64,000 bases of DNA from Pyxicephalus adspersus (lineage: Eukaryota; Chordata; Amphibia; Anura; Pyxicephalidae): contig NC_092859.1 of NCBI RefSeq assembly GCF_032062135.1, positions 43,416,952-43,480,951 on the forward strand, in the 5' to 3' direction. Both the position numbers and the translations under genes were made by a program. Below are positions 13,897 to 25,620 of this stretch, one piece after another. The notes below the pieces were generated by a model, which was not told where the DNA came from, made no database searches, and was given only the letters and a program-made list of their open reading frames with translations. Numbering within the stretch: the first letter of the stretch is position 1; the number at the start of each line of letters is the position of its first letter.

Positions 13897-14206
13897 CAGT
13901 TGCCAACCGGTGGTCTGTGAGAAAATTTTGCAGGTCCGTGGCTCTGGCCAGTGCGACCCCCTCCCCCAGGGTGGTCAGGGGAAGGACCCCGCTGGGGGAG
14001 GGTGCACCGACCAGAGCCATGGACCACGTCTCCCGTACAGATTGTAGGCTCAGACATGCAATGGAAGAGTGGGAGCGTTCTGTCATTATGACATCAATCT
14101 GGGGGAAGGTTTTTCTCCCTTGAGTGACACACAGCTCCCCGCACATGCCTGTTCGGAAGTCTGTGCATTAGGTGGTCTGTAGGTCCGAAAAGGTTTGTGA
14201 CCACTG
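13897..14206. mobile_element. Non-autonomous hAT-like element A
   Basis: The left end is CAGTTGCCAACCGG. The reverse complement of the right end is CAGTGGTCACAAACC. CAGNGGT-type termini are characteristic of the hAT superfamily. The flanking 8-mers do not match clearly, so the target duplication has decayed or the copy is old. The GC-rich interior, including GGAAGGACCCCGCTG and CAGAGCCATGGACCA, is shared with the element at 21517-21862, whose ends differ. At 310 bp it has no transposase. Confidence 0.65.
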
Positions 14207-16220
14207 ATATAAAGTACCACTAGAGGTATAGAGGTCAGGACTATATAACATACTACACAATTTTTGGAAACCAGCAGTTAGGATATGTGATGTACAGAAC
14301 AACTTACAGAGTTCAACCATCAGGTGTCAGGAAATCACACTTTGGTTAGGGTACCCACCCCAGGGTACCCCCCGCTGAGTAGTCAGTGGTAAGTATCCTC
14401 TAAATACTGGTGGTGAGTTGCAAATGCCCCATTAAATACTTAGGGTTTCTTGTCAGTGTCCTCTAAGCATTGGTAATCAAAAAATTATTGGTTCACTTAC
14501 CTGTAGGTGAAGCTGCATAGATCTTTGGTCTCCCAAGATCATTTTATGACCTCCAGAAAGGTAGTGGACTACTCAAATGGTATATAACTCAACTGGGTGC
14601 TGCCTGCATAGCAGAGTTGCAAAGAAAGTTATTGACAAAGCAACATGCAGTGGCATTTGAGTGTTTGTGGGCTACGAAGGCTGTGGAAATGGAATAAAAG
14701 GGATTAATGTCCAACCTGTGACTATGAAGGTTGATAGGACCACTGTAGACAACTGAAAATATTACTGTCCAATAATATTGTCTCATAACAAATCATGATC
14801 CCCCTATGAAGAGCAGAGGGTACTGTTACTTACCTTAGATGGGTAATCTGCTCAACTCAAATAGGATGACAGTACAGAAAGAGCTATGATTTACAGGAGA
14901 AAAGTGATGAGTGTTCCTAGAGAGGAAACAGATACGTTTCCTCCAATAGCTTTTAGGTGGAAGCAAATTCTCAGGGTATGATAAGTTCAGTAACATATAG
15001 CTGGAATTGGCAAGGCTTCAAAGACTGACCTTCAGTTTATTATTTTTTTATTTTGCATGAGAATATCGGAAGGCAGAAATGGGCACAATATAATAATTTT
15101 AAAGCCAGATATGGAGAGATAGTGAGATATCTGGGAATAGTGAACTGTGTGTATTAGCATCAATAGGAGGAACACATAACATGCTTTGATTTCACTCTTT
15201 TAAGGTGGTAAAAATTGAGAGGTGGAGCAGGTAAACCAAATAAGAAAGCCAGCTCAGATTATGCAGAGCAGAATGTAAAATAAGAACATGAGGAAGATGC
15301 AGATGATTTTCTGATTACTGCTGATTCAGTGGACTTTTGTCTAAGCGTTTACATGCAGCTTGAATGACAATGGGCTTTCATTTGGAAATTTTCTTTCATT
15401 TTTTTTTTTTTAACTAGAATGCCAAAGACACTTTGTTAAACCTATTTAGCAGAACATTGCAACTTGTACAGGGACAAAGTGTGACTGCAGAGAGAACATG
15501 GAGGGTGTAGTTTTTCTTCCCATGTACAGTGTGGGGATTAATTTGCTGCTGGACAAAGACTTTAAAAACTGCCTTGTGTGAAAGATTAGCTGGTTTCTAT
15601 TTGCTAAATTTCCTGTTAGTGAGTTTTCTCTAACAAATATGGAATATCATTTTTACTATCAGATGGACGTTAAGTTTACCAGGGAGTTTTAGTTAATTAG
15701 TTGCTGGGCTTTCTTTACTGATGTAAAAATTAACTGGTCTATCTAGTTGGGTCTATCTAGTTGGGTTAAAGAGGTTGGTTGACCAGAATCATGACAGGGA
15801 ATGAAGGTGTAACAGGAAGCAAGGACATGTGCTATGAGTCGGAGAAGACACATTGAGCATTGAGACCGGAGCAGTCATGCCTGTGTTTCCTGATGAACTG
15901 AGGACTTCATCTTAATGCAAATGCATTGCAAGAACCAAAAAAAAAAAAACAATTTAACCCCCTGATTTAAAGCTGATCAACAATTAATTGTGTATGCAAT
16001 TTTTTTTTCCTCTACTAGTGGTAGCCAATTTACCTAAAGTAGGGGGCTTCAGTTGTGACCCTGACAATATCAAGGCCACACAACTGCCAAACTGCTGCAT
16101 GAGACCCCAGGGCCACAGTTTCAGAGGCATAAACTAAGGTAGTCTAGGATTGTTTGTTTGAGTATGCATATGTATATGTATATGAATGTATGTGCCCATT
16201 TAAACTTTATAACAGAACTC
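14207..16220. other. AT-rich DNA, no gene seen
   Basis: No coding similarity was recognised. Two perfect splice-donor-like words occur on the minus strand (CAGGTAAGT near 14500, AAGGTAAGT near 14828), but I found no exon attached to either. A short direct duplication, TCTATCTAGTTGGGT, lies at about 15740-15765. Confidence 0.5.
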
Positions 16221-16221
16221 T

Positions 16222-16585
16222 TTAACTGTCCCCGGGTTACATACGAGATAGGGACTGTAGGTTTGTTCTTAAGTTGAATTTGTATGTAAGTTGGAACAGG
16301 TACATTATTTAATAAATGCATTAGGGCTGATATTTGTCTCAACATATTATTAGGCAGCATGGTGTCAGTTATGGTTGGTCATGGTTGGTCAATAAAGAGT
16401 TACCAGAGGCTGCAGAAAGCGCTCACCCCCCTAAGATCACCCACAACCTCAACTGTTCAGCAGTTCTTATGCAAACCTCCCCCTCCCTCTTCAAGCCTCC
16501 ATTCTGCACATGAGCGAGCAGGGAAGCCCTGTTCGTATCTATTAGGCATCCGTATGTCAGATGTCCTTAATCCGGGGACCACCTG
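16222..16585. mobile_element. Tigger/pogo-like MITE
   Basis: The right end, reverse complemented, is CAGGTGGTCCCCGGATTAAG and is followed by TA. The left end is a worn version, AACTGTCCCCGGGTTACATA. Both continue inward with inverted copies of ACATACG-type words. Such CAGG-GTCCCCG termini with TA target duplications are typical of Tigger-type elements in vertebrates. A directly repeated GTTATGGTTGGTCATGGTTG is seen near 16370. The interior is C-rich and carries no transposase. Confidence 0.6.
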
Positions 16586-16587
16586 TA

Positions 16588-17550
16588 TTTTGTTTAAAAC
16601 CTAATTTATTGCTTGTTATAGTCAGCAACATGATCTGTGGATGGTTGCCTGCTACTGGCTTTACCACCTTAGTCAATGGTCTTTGTTAGCTATGCAGAAA
16701 TCTAAACCTGCAAACAAAAAATGTACGGTAACTTAGAAAAAAAACCTAATACAAAGAAGACAGCAAATTATGTATTGAATTTAAGAGCTAAAGGCTAAGT
16801 ATTGTATTTGTGACATGACACGTTCTGTGTCTGAACTGAGAAAATTCCAAGAGATTGAATGCACACATTTTCTGTAAAAATTATTGGTATCCCCATGAGG
16901 AGTTTTGTCATAGGACCCCATATGATTCCATACCTAAATGATGAAACTCACGAGGGAGACGGAAGAAAAATACAAAGCGCAAATGAGAATTGAAGTAATA
17001 TTTTCATCAAGATGCAAAGCACAAACCTAGGTGTCCGTGATTGTGCTTAATAGACTTCAGACCCCTCTTTGACATGCCCGCCCCGCTGTTGCGTTTTTAA
17101 ATTTGCATTCTACATTTTCCTACTCCCACCACTTTTTTTGTCTTTTGGCTTCATTAGTCATATTCATTTTCTAAGAGAATAAAACAGGCTTTTCATCTCC
17201 TGTTTCACTTTGTTTTGGAATAAACACTTTCTACCTTTGGTTTTTATACTTAATTTGCAGCTCTAATGTAGAAACTGTTATTTACTTTCTAACCCTTTAT
17301 AGACTGTGTAGTAAAAAAAATCACAAAATAATGGATTAGTTTGCCATGTTTTAATATACAATGAAGCTGTTGAATAAATTCAGACAAATATGGTTCATTA
17401 TATTCTTCTGTAAGGAACCCTATACAAAATAGACTTCCCCACTCTGGGTAGGGTGTAAAAGGGTACAATTTCCTGTTAGGACCTAAAGCCTTGTATATTT
17501 TTTTATATGATACCCCACTCATTTTAAAAATAATGAAGTCTTGCTGCAAA
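16588..17550. other. AT-rich DNA, no gene seen
   Basis: No recognisable protein, array or inverted terminal repeats. Confidence 0.5.
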
Positions 17551-17555
17551 ATTAT

Positions 17556-17622
17556 TATTATTACCACTATTAACCAGTATTTATATAGACGAGCTTACAA
17601 TCTATTATTCCCTACAGACTTT
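17556..17622 (-). mobile_element. Short retroposon tail fragment (GTATTTATATAG type)
   Basis: Read on the minus strand, it contains TTGTAAGCTCGTCTATATAAA followed by a TAATAATAAT-rich end. This looks like an internally deleted version of the LINE/SINE 3' tail seen more completely at 40845-40979, 46143-46250, 47040-47373 and 55085-55230. Confidence 0.5.
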
Positions 17623-18047
17623 GCTGTTCCCTACAAGCTCACCCACTCTACCTTCCTATGGGTTGAAAGATGCTCAACGTTAAATGTTCTTGTGAGTACA
17701 AGGAGTCATAGTCCTGTTCCCTGGAGGGTCATCACCACTGCATCCTACATGTCCTATATACTGAGACAGAAATCTAAATAGACTTTATCATGTCACTTCT
17801 GCTCTCTAAACCAATCAGGGCCACCCACTGCTGAAGATGAGGCAAAAATACCCTTGCAACCTATGTGTTTGGCCTGAAGACTTAAAAGTAAGATAAATAT
17901 TTTTAATAAAAAAATGTAAAAAAGAAAACCACCAGAAGAAGGCTAATTATATTATTTATTATACTTTTAGAACGGCTAGGCCTGGGTTTCTGGTTTAAAG
18001 ATAAGGTAATTGTCTTAATGGCATTATAGAGAAATAGAGATTGAAGA

Positions 18048-18164
18048 AAATGGAATGGATCCAGTCCAGATGAGTTTTAAGAAATCTATTTCAGGTTTGC
18101 TGGATCACCCATGGTCTCCCATGATAGTCTATCTTGTTGCAGGGCTTCAAAAAAAAAACAGGCC
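18048..18164. mobile_element. Foldback MITE family, half copy 1
   Basis: It carries AGGTTTGCTGGATCACCCA, then a TCTATCTTGTTGCAGGGCTT stretch and a terminal AACAGGCC, which is one arm of the palindromic element seen in full at 19059-19281. The opposite arm is absent. Confidence 0.6.
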
Positions 18165-18169
18165 AAATT

Positions 18170-19055
18170 CCTTAATAAAAGGTTTAGATATCGGCCACCC
18201 CCCTTGAACCATCTATCACTTAGTGGGCTTAGGCCCATCCATTGACACCCCCCCAACTTTACTTTTTGTAAATAAATGCACAACTGCTCCAAATGAGATT
18301 AAATGACCTAAGCCAACATTTATTAACAATAACAAATAATTAATACCTTTACATAACTTGTAACTTAAACCCCACCACAACAGTCACATGATAGGTAATT
18401 TACAACTCTGTCCCTGCCTGCAGGTCTTCAGGGCATTCTCCACGAACAAACAAAACAATGTGGGGGGTCTGCTTCTTCTTAAATTAGTCATGTTCCCAGC
18501 TACCCTAACTTTACCTCGGGAATTGTAACCTTCACCAGCAGCCCCCACCCACACACCCCGGTAATAATTCACAACCTCATTATTTTTCTAGGAGGACACC
18601 ATACCTAAGATGAGTCTCCACAATCCACAACAACCAGGCCCCATTACCACCCCCGAGGAACTCAAGCCACCACCACCTCCAGTTACCACCCATGCATGGA
18701 GGAGGGCAGATGGGAATTTCATTCCTCTCGCTACCACACTAAAACTGATCCCCACTTCCTGTTCCTTCTTCCATTTCACTCCTTGTTTACTCCACCCTTC
18801 CTTATCCTACTACCGATTCTCACCATGCCAACAAACCAGAGAACCTGAGATGAAAGTGTACTGCAATTAACAAATTGTTTAATGTGTCCATAGCTTGTAT
18901 CTCCTACTACCCCCGTTTTAGGAGTTTGAAAAACAATACTAGCCAAGTTCAATCCCTTTATAATTATAAGTTTGGCAACAAGTCTCATTATTCCAGAGCT
19001 GAAGCTTCCAATACCATCTTTTAGTTGTGTCAGAGGTGTGGCAGTAAATGCTGAA
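18170..19055. other. C-rich unclassified stretch
   Basis: From about 18190 to 18860 the plus strand is unusually C-rich, with several CCACC and CACCCC runs. The 86-codon plus-strand frame at 18610-18870 is proline-rich and I do not recognise it. It could be the interior of an untyped repeat, since it lies between two copies of the foldback MITE, but no termini were found. Confidence 0.35.
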
Positions 19056-19058
19056 GAC

Positions 19059-19281
19059 ATTGGGCCTGAATTTATTGAAGCTCTCCAAGACTGGAGAAGA
19101 TAGACTATCATGGGAGAACCTGGGTGATCCAGCAAATCCAGAATAGATATGGTCATGATTAAATGAAAGCGTAGCAAATGATTTTTAGGTAAACTATTCC
19201 AGGTTTGTTGGATGACCCAGGGTCTTCCATGATTGTCTATTTTCTCCAGCCTTGGAGGGCTTTAATAAAACAGGCCCAATG
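19059..19281. mobile_element. Foldback MITE family, full copy
   Basis: The left arm opens CATTGGGCCTGAATTTATTG and the right arm closes TTTAATAAAACAGGCCCAATG. Between them lie inverted copies of CTCCAAGACTGGAGAAGATA, GGGTGATCCAGCAAATCC and related words, so each arm is about 100 bases and almost the whole element folds on itself. I recognise this as a very common anuran repeat but cannot name its superfamily. Further copies are at 18048, 38199, 43080 and 57818. Confidence 0.75.
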
Positions 19282-20545
19282 ATAGATTGAAGCCTAGAAA
19301 GGAAAGGAGGTGGGACGAATGGGAATGCTAAAGAAGTGATTTTTCTCTTGTAGTCCTCTAGATTTTTGTAAATTGGCGAGGTCAATTTAGCCAATAAAAA
19401 TGACTATACTATTGCTTTTTGTAGGATAGATAACTGATTGCATGGCTTTTTAATTATTGCCAAATCAAAGAAATAAAAATATTTATGTAACCACAACATA
19501 TTATTAAATCTAAAAGTTGATTTCTGGTTAAGCAATAAAAGAGATTTTATTGCTATAAGCACTGTTATTTGGTCTTTGATACAGACCTAATAGGATGGCT
19601 TTTTAATCATTGTCAAAGCTGTAGACCACAACGGACTATCTATTTATTTATCCATCTATCCATCAATCTCTCTCTCACTAGTTATTTACATTGTCATATG
19701 CTCAGGGCCCATAAGAACAAATAATAGATAATGAATGGAGGTGAGGTGTGGCATTGCAGTGCATGTGGGTCTGCTGGGGACTCCTCCTGTCACCTCACAG
19801 CTGACTAAACCCAATAGATTTTCTTTCCATTGACAGCTACCGGCAGATAATGCCTCAACCTCAGCCCTGTTCCTCTTGGAATGGAGTACCACTATATCCT
19901 TCCAACCGAAGCAATCAATAACAGTCTCCATGGCAACTGAAGGTGGCCTGCACAGGCATTGAGCCTCGTATTTATAAAGGGATAGAGAGTGGAAGGTAGA
20001 GGTTTCTGTGTGGAATCCTTTATGTATACAAAGCTGGTAGAGCAGCTAATAAGCACTAAAAAATGCCACAAATCCCCCCCCCCCCAATTCTTTTATGCCT
20101 TAGTAGTTAGAAGTGGGTGGCTAAAATGAAAAGTTAAATGAAGTTCTAAGCGCACACCTACACACATACACGTTTCTTTTAATCTTCTATTCCCTGCTGG
20201 AGTTTTCCTCAGATTCTTTATTTTTAACTGATTGTTAGATCTCCTAAGTAATGTGGAATACCACAGCGCTGCTGAAAATGCTTCATGCTAATTTACCTTT
20301 GTGTTTTCCATCCTAGACCTTGCCCATATTTTATTCACTGTATCACCCCCTCATCTCCCTCTGAGGTACTGTACCTTCTTAAGGGCCATTTTATTGTCGT
20401 CATTACGCAGCAGTTTACAGATCATTTGGAGTCATGGTTTATGTATTTTGCATTTTATCAAACATTTTTTTTTAAATAAGTAAAATAGGTTTTCTGGTTT
20501 TGCATGTATGACACCTGAAAAAATGTTTCTGTTTTCGAGTTGTTG
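19282..20545. other. AT-rich DNA, no gene seen
   Basis: It contains a short CTAT-type simple tract near 19640-19680 and a run of about eleven C near 20076. No coding similarity or terminal repeats were recognised. Confidence 0.5.
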
Positions 20546-20551
20546 CATTAA

Positions 20552-20988
20552 CCCCCCCTGGCGGTAATCCCAAGTGTGGCTCGGATTGATATTTCATTAA
20601 AAAAGTGGTAATCCCGAGATAGATTTAGGGTTGAAATAAGGGCTTACCTGTTCCTCATGAGCCCGCAGCGCCCTTCAGTGATGACGGCATCTGTCCACTT
20701 GATGATGCCCGGACTGCATCTGCGTCCCATTGGTGATGGCCGGGATCTGCGTCTCATTGGTGATGCCCGGCATCTGCAACCCCTGGCCTCGCATCCTGGT
20801 GTGTGAGTGTTGGAGACACGAGGCTAGGGGATGCAGATGCCAGGCGGGCATGCGACGTGTGTGCGAGCGTGCGGCGTGCATTGGTGGGCGGGACCAGCAG
20901 GAAATTTAAAATTAAAAAGTATTTTAAATGTCAAATCTACGAATTTGACATTTTTAAAAATACTAAACTAATCAGACTGCCAGGGAGG
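20552..20988. mobile_element. TTAA-flanked MITE (piggyBac-like)
   Basis: TTAA occurs immediately outside both ends (20548-20551 and 20989-20992). The left end is CCCCCCCTGGCGGTAATCCC. The reverse complement of the right end is CCTCCCTGGCAGTCTGATTA. TTAA duplication with CC-starting inverted ends is the signature of piggyBac elements; Kolobok elements share the TTAA target. The interior has a GC-rich, CpG-rich core with two to three copies of an ATTGGTGATGNCCGG word. It has no transposase at 437 bp. Confidence 0.65.
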
Positions 20989-21324
20989 TTAAAAGAAGTA
21001 TACAAAAAATAGAGAATACATGATATTATGGTTTTAGTGGGGTTCAGCGGACAGAATCCAAATTATTTGCCCTTTTTAATCACTCTTACCATACCAGCCC
21101 AATGACCACAAATCATAGTGGCAATGCAATGAAAGGATCTTTAAGCTTATTTAGTGCTGCAAGGTAAAAAAAAACTGTGCAAAATGCAGGAACCAAAAGC
21201 AACCAATAGGACAACACATATAACTGAATGTGAATTATTAATAATATACGGTATAATGGGCAAGATCAACTTTCAGTTTGCCATTGTGCAAATCTATCTT
21301 TTCCATAGACATCACACCCCAGCA

Positions 21325-22205
21325 CCTTTTCATGTGAATGGTGACTGCTTCAGTACACACAGATTGGATTTTAGCTTGTACAGTACCTCTCCTCCAACTC
21401 ACACCAATTGTTCTTTCCCATGCATCTCTTCCTTAGCAGAAACTAAATGGTTATTCTCCTGCATCCTTCCATCAGCACACAACAGGTGGTCTTTCCGTTG
21501 CATTCTCCTCCAGTACCAGGGGTGTAGTGGGGCGGGCACAGGTGGCAATGCCGCGCCCTTTACTTTTCAGGTCCACCCCCCCCCCATGGGGTCAGGAGAA
21601 GGACCCCGCTGGTGGGAGGGCGCACCGGCCAGAGCCATGGACCATGTCTCCCAAATGGAATTGCAGGCTCAGGGTGGTGGGTGGGTTGTCTCTCTGAACA
21701 AAACCCACCCACTCTCCCATCCCAGGATCAGACCTGCGATGGGAAAGTGGGCGGGTTCTGGAATCATGACTTCACTCTGGGGGAAGTTTCTTCTTCTATG
21801 AGACATAGGCAGGGGTGTGATGGGCGGGTACCATGTCCCCTTATTTTACAACTACACCCCTGCCCAGTACACACCAATTGTTCTGCCTCTTGCATCTCTC
21901 CTCCAGTATATATGATTAGCCCTTTCCCCTGCATTCCTCCTCTAGCACACACACAATGGTCTTCCCCCTGCACCCCTACTCCAGCACACACATTGGTCAT
22001 CTCCTTGCATCTCTTCTGCAGCACAGACAATTTGGTCCTTTCTTTGGATTCCTCCTCCAGCACATGCACATTGGTCTATCCCTTGAATCTTTCCACCCAT
22101 ACACAAAATTTGCGCTTTCCCTTTATTTCCTTTCTGCATTCCCTCTCTTGAATCCCTCCTACAGCACACACACATTGGTCTTTTCCTTGAATCACTCTTT
22201 CAAAA
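21325..22205. repeat. Degenerate minisatellite, about 35-45 bp unit
   Basis: Units resembling CAGCACACACATTGGTC followed by a TTTCC-CTTGCATC-TCC stretch recur many times on both sides of the hAT element at 21517-21862. They are recognisable from about 21325 to 21516 and from 21863 to 22205. The copies are strongly diverged. Open frames of 100-215 codons in this region arise from the periodic sequence and the GC-rich insert; they are not genes. Confidence 0.7.
21517..21862. mobile_element. Non-autonomous hAT element B with 8-bp target duplication
   Basis: The left end is CAGGGGTGTAGTGGGGCG and the right end is CAACTACACCCCTG, giving inverted CAGGGGTGTAGT termini. The flanking 8-mers TCCAGTAC (21509-21516) and CCCAGTAC (21863-21870) match at seven of eight positions, as expected for hAT. 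The interior resembles that of element A at 13897-14206 although the termini do not. At 346 bp no transposase is present. It landed inside the degenerate minisatellite. Confidence 0.8.
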
Positions 22206-22454
22206 AAATCCCAATTTGGAGGTTTAGCACTCAGCAGTGTGTGAAGCTCAGTTCAGCAGCAGTCACTGCTTTCTCCCTCCTTTGCAGAAGCAAGTCCCTT
22301 ATTGACTCTAGGAAAATATTATATGTTTGTGTATAATTTAGGGTTGTGTCATTGTCCTAGTATACACACATTACTCCTTAGTATTTATATCAGAAGTGAA
22401 ATGCTGCTCTTGTTCTCTAGCTAGTTTTAAACAAGAAAAGTATGTACATTAACT

Positions 22455-22990
22455 GTGATCAGTGACTAGTCAGCAGTGTATGGTCATTAATCACTCAGTG
22501 ATCAGCCTCCACAGAATGAACGTTATCCCCTCAGTCATCTGCTTCCAGCTTACAATCATTTACCCATCAGTGACCTGTTTGCACTGTATGCGCATTTACC
22601 CCTCAGTCACTTACTTTAAGAATATGTGCAATCATATGCCATAGTGACCTGCACATATGTAATAACCCCTCAATGCGCAGTCCTCAGTATTATTTGTTAC
22701 TTACTCAATGCTTGGTCCTTAGATATCCACATTAACCACTCAGCACCCAGTACCCAGCTTATGTGCTTTAACATCCTGGTACCTATTCTTATATCTTCTG
22801 TTCATGTGTGTTTCTCCCTCAGCTGGCAGTACCCAGCCTAAAAGAATTTACCTCTTGATGGCCGACCATCAGCATGTGTTTTAAGCTTTTGATAGTCCCC
22901 AGCTCTTGTGTTATAACCCCTATGTGCCTAGTTCATGTGCATTAAATCTCCTGCACCTAGTTTTTAGTGCATGAACTGTTCTGCCAGTTT
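22455..22990. repeat. Second degenerate minisatellite, about 40 bp unit
   Basis: Words such as CATTTACCCCTCAGT, GACCTG, CCCAGCTTATGTG and TTAACCACTCAG recur at roughly 40-base spacing with heavy divergence. The array lies just downstream of the first minisatellite but has a different unit. Boundaries are approximate. Confidence 0.6.
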
Positions 22991-25185
22991 TCATACCCTA
23001 CCACTTCCCAATTCCCCGCTGCCTTCCTACCCTCTTGGTATGACAGTTGGGAGTGTGTGCATAAAAGAAACAATAACTCTGCTTTCCTTTTCTGAAAATA
23101 CTTTTCTTAGCTTTCTCATTCCTCTTCTGTGCATACTGTCCCTATCTCACATTTTTTACTCCTTTCTTGGTCACACTGCCTACTTTCACACATATGATTC
23201 AAACTCATCTTTTACACATACTGCCCACGGTCTTACCATTTGCATTATTCCCCAGTATATACTGACTGTTGGATGAATAGAAAGTGCAACTATCCTTAGC
23301 TTTCTTGTGTTAATTAATATTAACAAACGCCTTAAAGTAATTAAGGTTATCAAGAACAGTCATGTTTAAAATCCAGCCTGGGTGGCAACCATGACTGACA
23401 GATACAAAGCAGTGAAACATTTTAGGCACTAGGACTGGTAAACTGTAATATACAGTATTACCATTTTGCTTTTGGGTTTAGATATGATATAAAGCAAAAG
23501 TAATCTCAGTTTAAGAAAAAAGTCCCCAAAAGACTGAATGAGATGATATTCCCTTCTTCAAGAGATCCTTTTTCATGTCTGCCATGAATTATTTTGGTGA
23601 ACACTGGCAGCAGTGTTTAATCCTGCTTTAAAGTTTCTCCAGGAGCATGGGCCAAATTTTGTCTTTTTGCTTGAGTAGAGTCAATGCAAGGTGGATTATT
23701 CTTATGTTAAGAAATTCAGTTTGGGGGTTATACTGGCCCACTTCATCAGATTTAGCTATATAAGAATCTGAATAAAATGATTTAAAACTTTATGGCACAT
23801 TTCTCTTGCACTCCCAGTCCCTAAAGAGCATAGCCCTATCAGTGACCTCTCTTTTCTTCACTGCATCTACAGCACTATCGCTTTGCCTGGCACACTCAAG
23901 CAACACTTTGATGAAGTCAGCCCTCTGATCCCTCTGCTCCCTCTTTTTATCTAGCATGTTCACTGCAAACACATATGTGGTGCTAACAGTTTTCATAGGC
24001 TTCCATTGCTGTCTCCCTCTCCCAGGCTGTTTGCTGCTGTGCAAGGGGTTGCAGAAAATGTTAATTTCTGGTACATTTTCTGTTTGCACATAAAATTTTA
24101 TTATTCAAAAAAAAGATTCCTGTTAATTTTGAAAGATCTTCTCTCACTTCCTGCTGTGTTTGAGCAGGAAGCAGCAGGAAATCTCCCCAATGGTATCACA
24201 AAAACAATAGAACCAACAGTGACATAATCACAGGAGGTAAGTTGCTTTGATCAGTTTAGCAAATATACTTGGATATCAAGTTTATTGACTTTTAGATAGC
24301 TATTGGTTATACATGCTCAAGCTAATGTCTCAACCACATAAAAAATGTTATATTAGCTATGTGTGTGTCAACCAAGGCCACAGGGAGCAGAGCAAAATAC
24401 AGAATGCTCCATTTATTTTACTAACAGCCACCATTGCATGTGAATTGATTAAAATATGTCTTAAAGATAATTTAATACATTACACTTTCTTCTACGGTGA
24501 TGTCTCTATAATCAATTCATACACAGGGGCCATGGGGCTACATGTGCAATTAATGTAACCCCAGCAAGTATCGGTATCTTACCAAATATAGTACCTTGTC
24601 ATTCTCTTCAGAATTGAAGTTTGCTGTGAATCACTATCACGCTGTTAAGCATGGAGATTGTTGACGGGCTTATTGCAAATTTAGAACAACATCTGTCTTC
24701 CAAGTACACAATTATTGAAGCACCAAAAAGTGTTTATAAAGCAGTATGAATGAACTCGGTTTTCAAATAGGTCTCAGCTGAGTCCATTAGCAATATGGCA
24801 CTGCAATGAATATTCATATGTATTTTTCATTTTCCGAATGAGTGTGCGGTGGTCGGTGACATTTTTTTTCTAATAAAGACAAATGTTTCTCACTCAACTC
24901 GCAATGGAAGTTGTCAGTCTGAGTAGTTACTTGCTAAAATGTTCATTTTGCCTGACTGCAAATGGTCTAACATTCAAAAAAAATGTATGATTTTATATAT
25001 TATAATAATAATTTAAATAATAACTCAAATCCAAGCTAAATCCAAGAATATGCAACAAATGGACACATAAAAAGGGATTTAGTCCAAATTTCCTATTGAA
25101 TTCAGTTTTTCATTGTGATATTTGTATACACTTAGCCACTTCCCATGTAAACATTCTATTGTTGACAGTAACTTGGGAACACCTA
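22991..25185. other. AT-rich DNA with one unassigned coding-like frame
   Basis: The stretch 23100-23230 keeps some CACACTGCC/CATACTGCC repetition and may be the frayed end of the neighbouring array. At 23790-24089 (minus) a 99-codon frame has a charged, helix-prone composition, including QRDQRADFIKVLLECARQSD and KKREVTDRAMLFRDWECK. It might be a fragment of a transposon-encoded or captured protein; I do not recognise it. No other gene signal was found. Confidence 0.4.
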
Positions 25186-25188
25186 ATA

Positions 25189-25620
25189 CTAAAGCTACGT
25201 ACACACTTCCAATTATTATCGTTGGAAAACGAACGACGAACGATCCTGCACGATATCTACGAACGATCGTATAGCACCGATCCTGCACATAGAGATAACG
25301 ACACGATCGTTCGTAGATATTGTACACACAATAGATACGATCGTTTGAGCGATAGAGGAACTATGTGCACGATAGGAAAGTGAACGAACGTTCGTTCATT
25401 ACGCATGCTCAGACCATGGACGATCAACGAACGATCGTACACACGAACGATGTTCAACGATCGTCGTCCAATCCGATCCGCCGGTCCGGTCGTTCGTTTC
25501 CAACGACTTTCCTCGTTCGTCGGCGTCGTTGGTTACTTTTTTTACGAACGATTTTTGCCCAATCGATCGTAGATCGTTCGTTTAGAACGATAAAAATTGG
25601 AAGTGTGTTCGCACCTTTAG
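25189..25620. mobile_element. CpG-dense Harbinger-like MITE, copy 1
   Basis: The ends are CTAAAGCTACGTACACACTT and, reverse complemented, CTAAAGGTGCGAACACACTT, so the inverted termini run for more than 25 bases. The 3-bp flanks are TAA and TTA. The interior is dense in CGAACGATCGT-type words. By eye it is more than 90% identical, in opposite orientation, to the element at 59668-60097. A TWA-type 3-bp target duplication suggests PIF/Harbinger. No transposase is encoded in about 430 bp. The many short frames here on both strands come from the self-complementary CGATCG words. Confidence 0.7.

Noticed and set aside
14490..14840. Exon borders suggested by perfect splice-donor-like words on the minus strand
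   Set aside because: Neither site is attached to a coding-like frame, and nine-base donor matches are expected by chance in 64 kb.
21154..22336. Frames of 215, 179 and 126 codons
   Set aside because: They run through a degenerate minisatellite and a GC-rich hAT insertion, and the residues follow the repeat period. No domain is recognisable.
25189..25620. CpG-island promoter
   Set aside because: The CpG density comes from a mobile element with inverted ends, and a second copy at 59668 has the same composition. No gene start is nearby.
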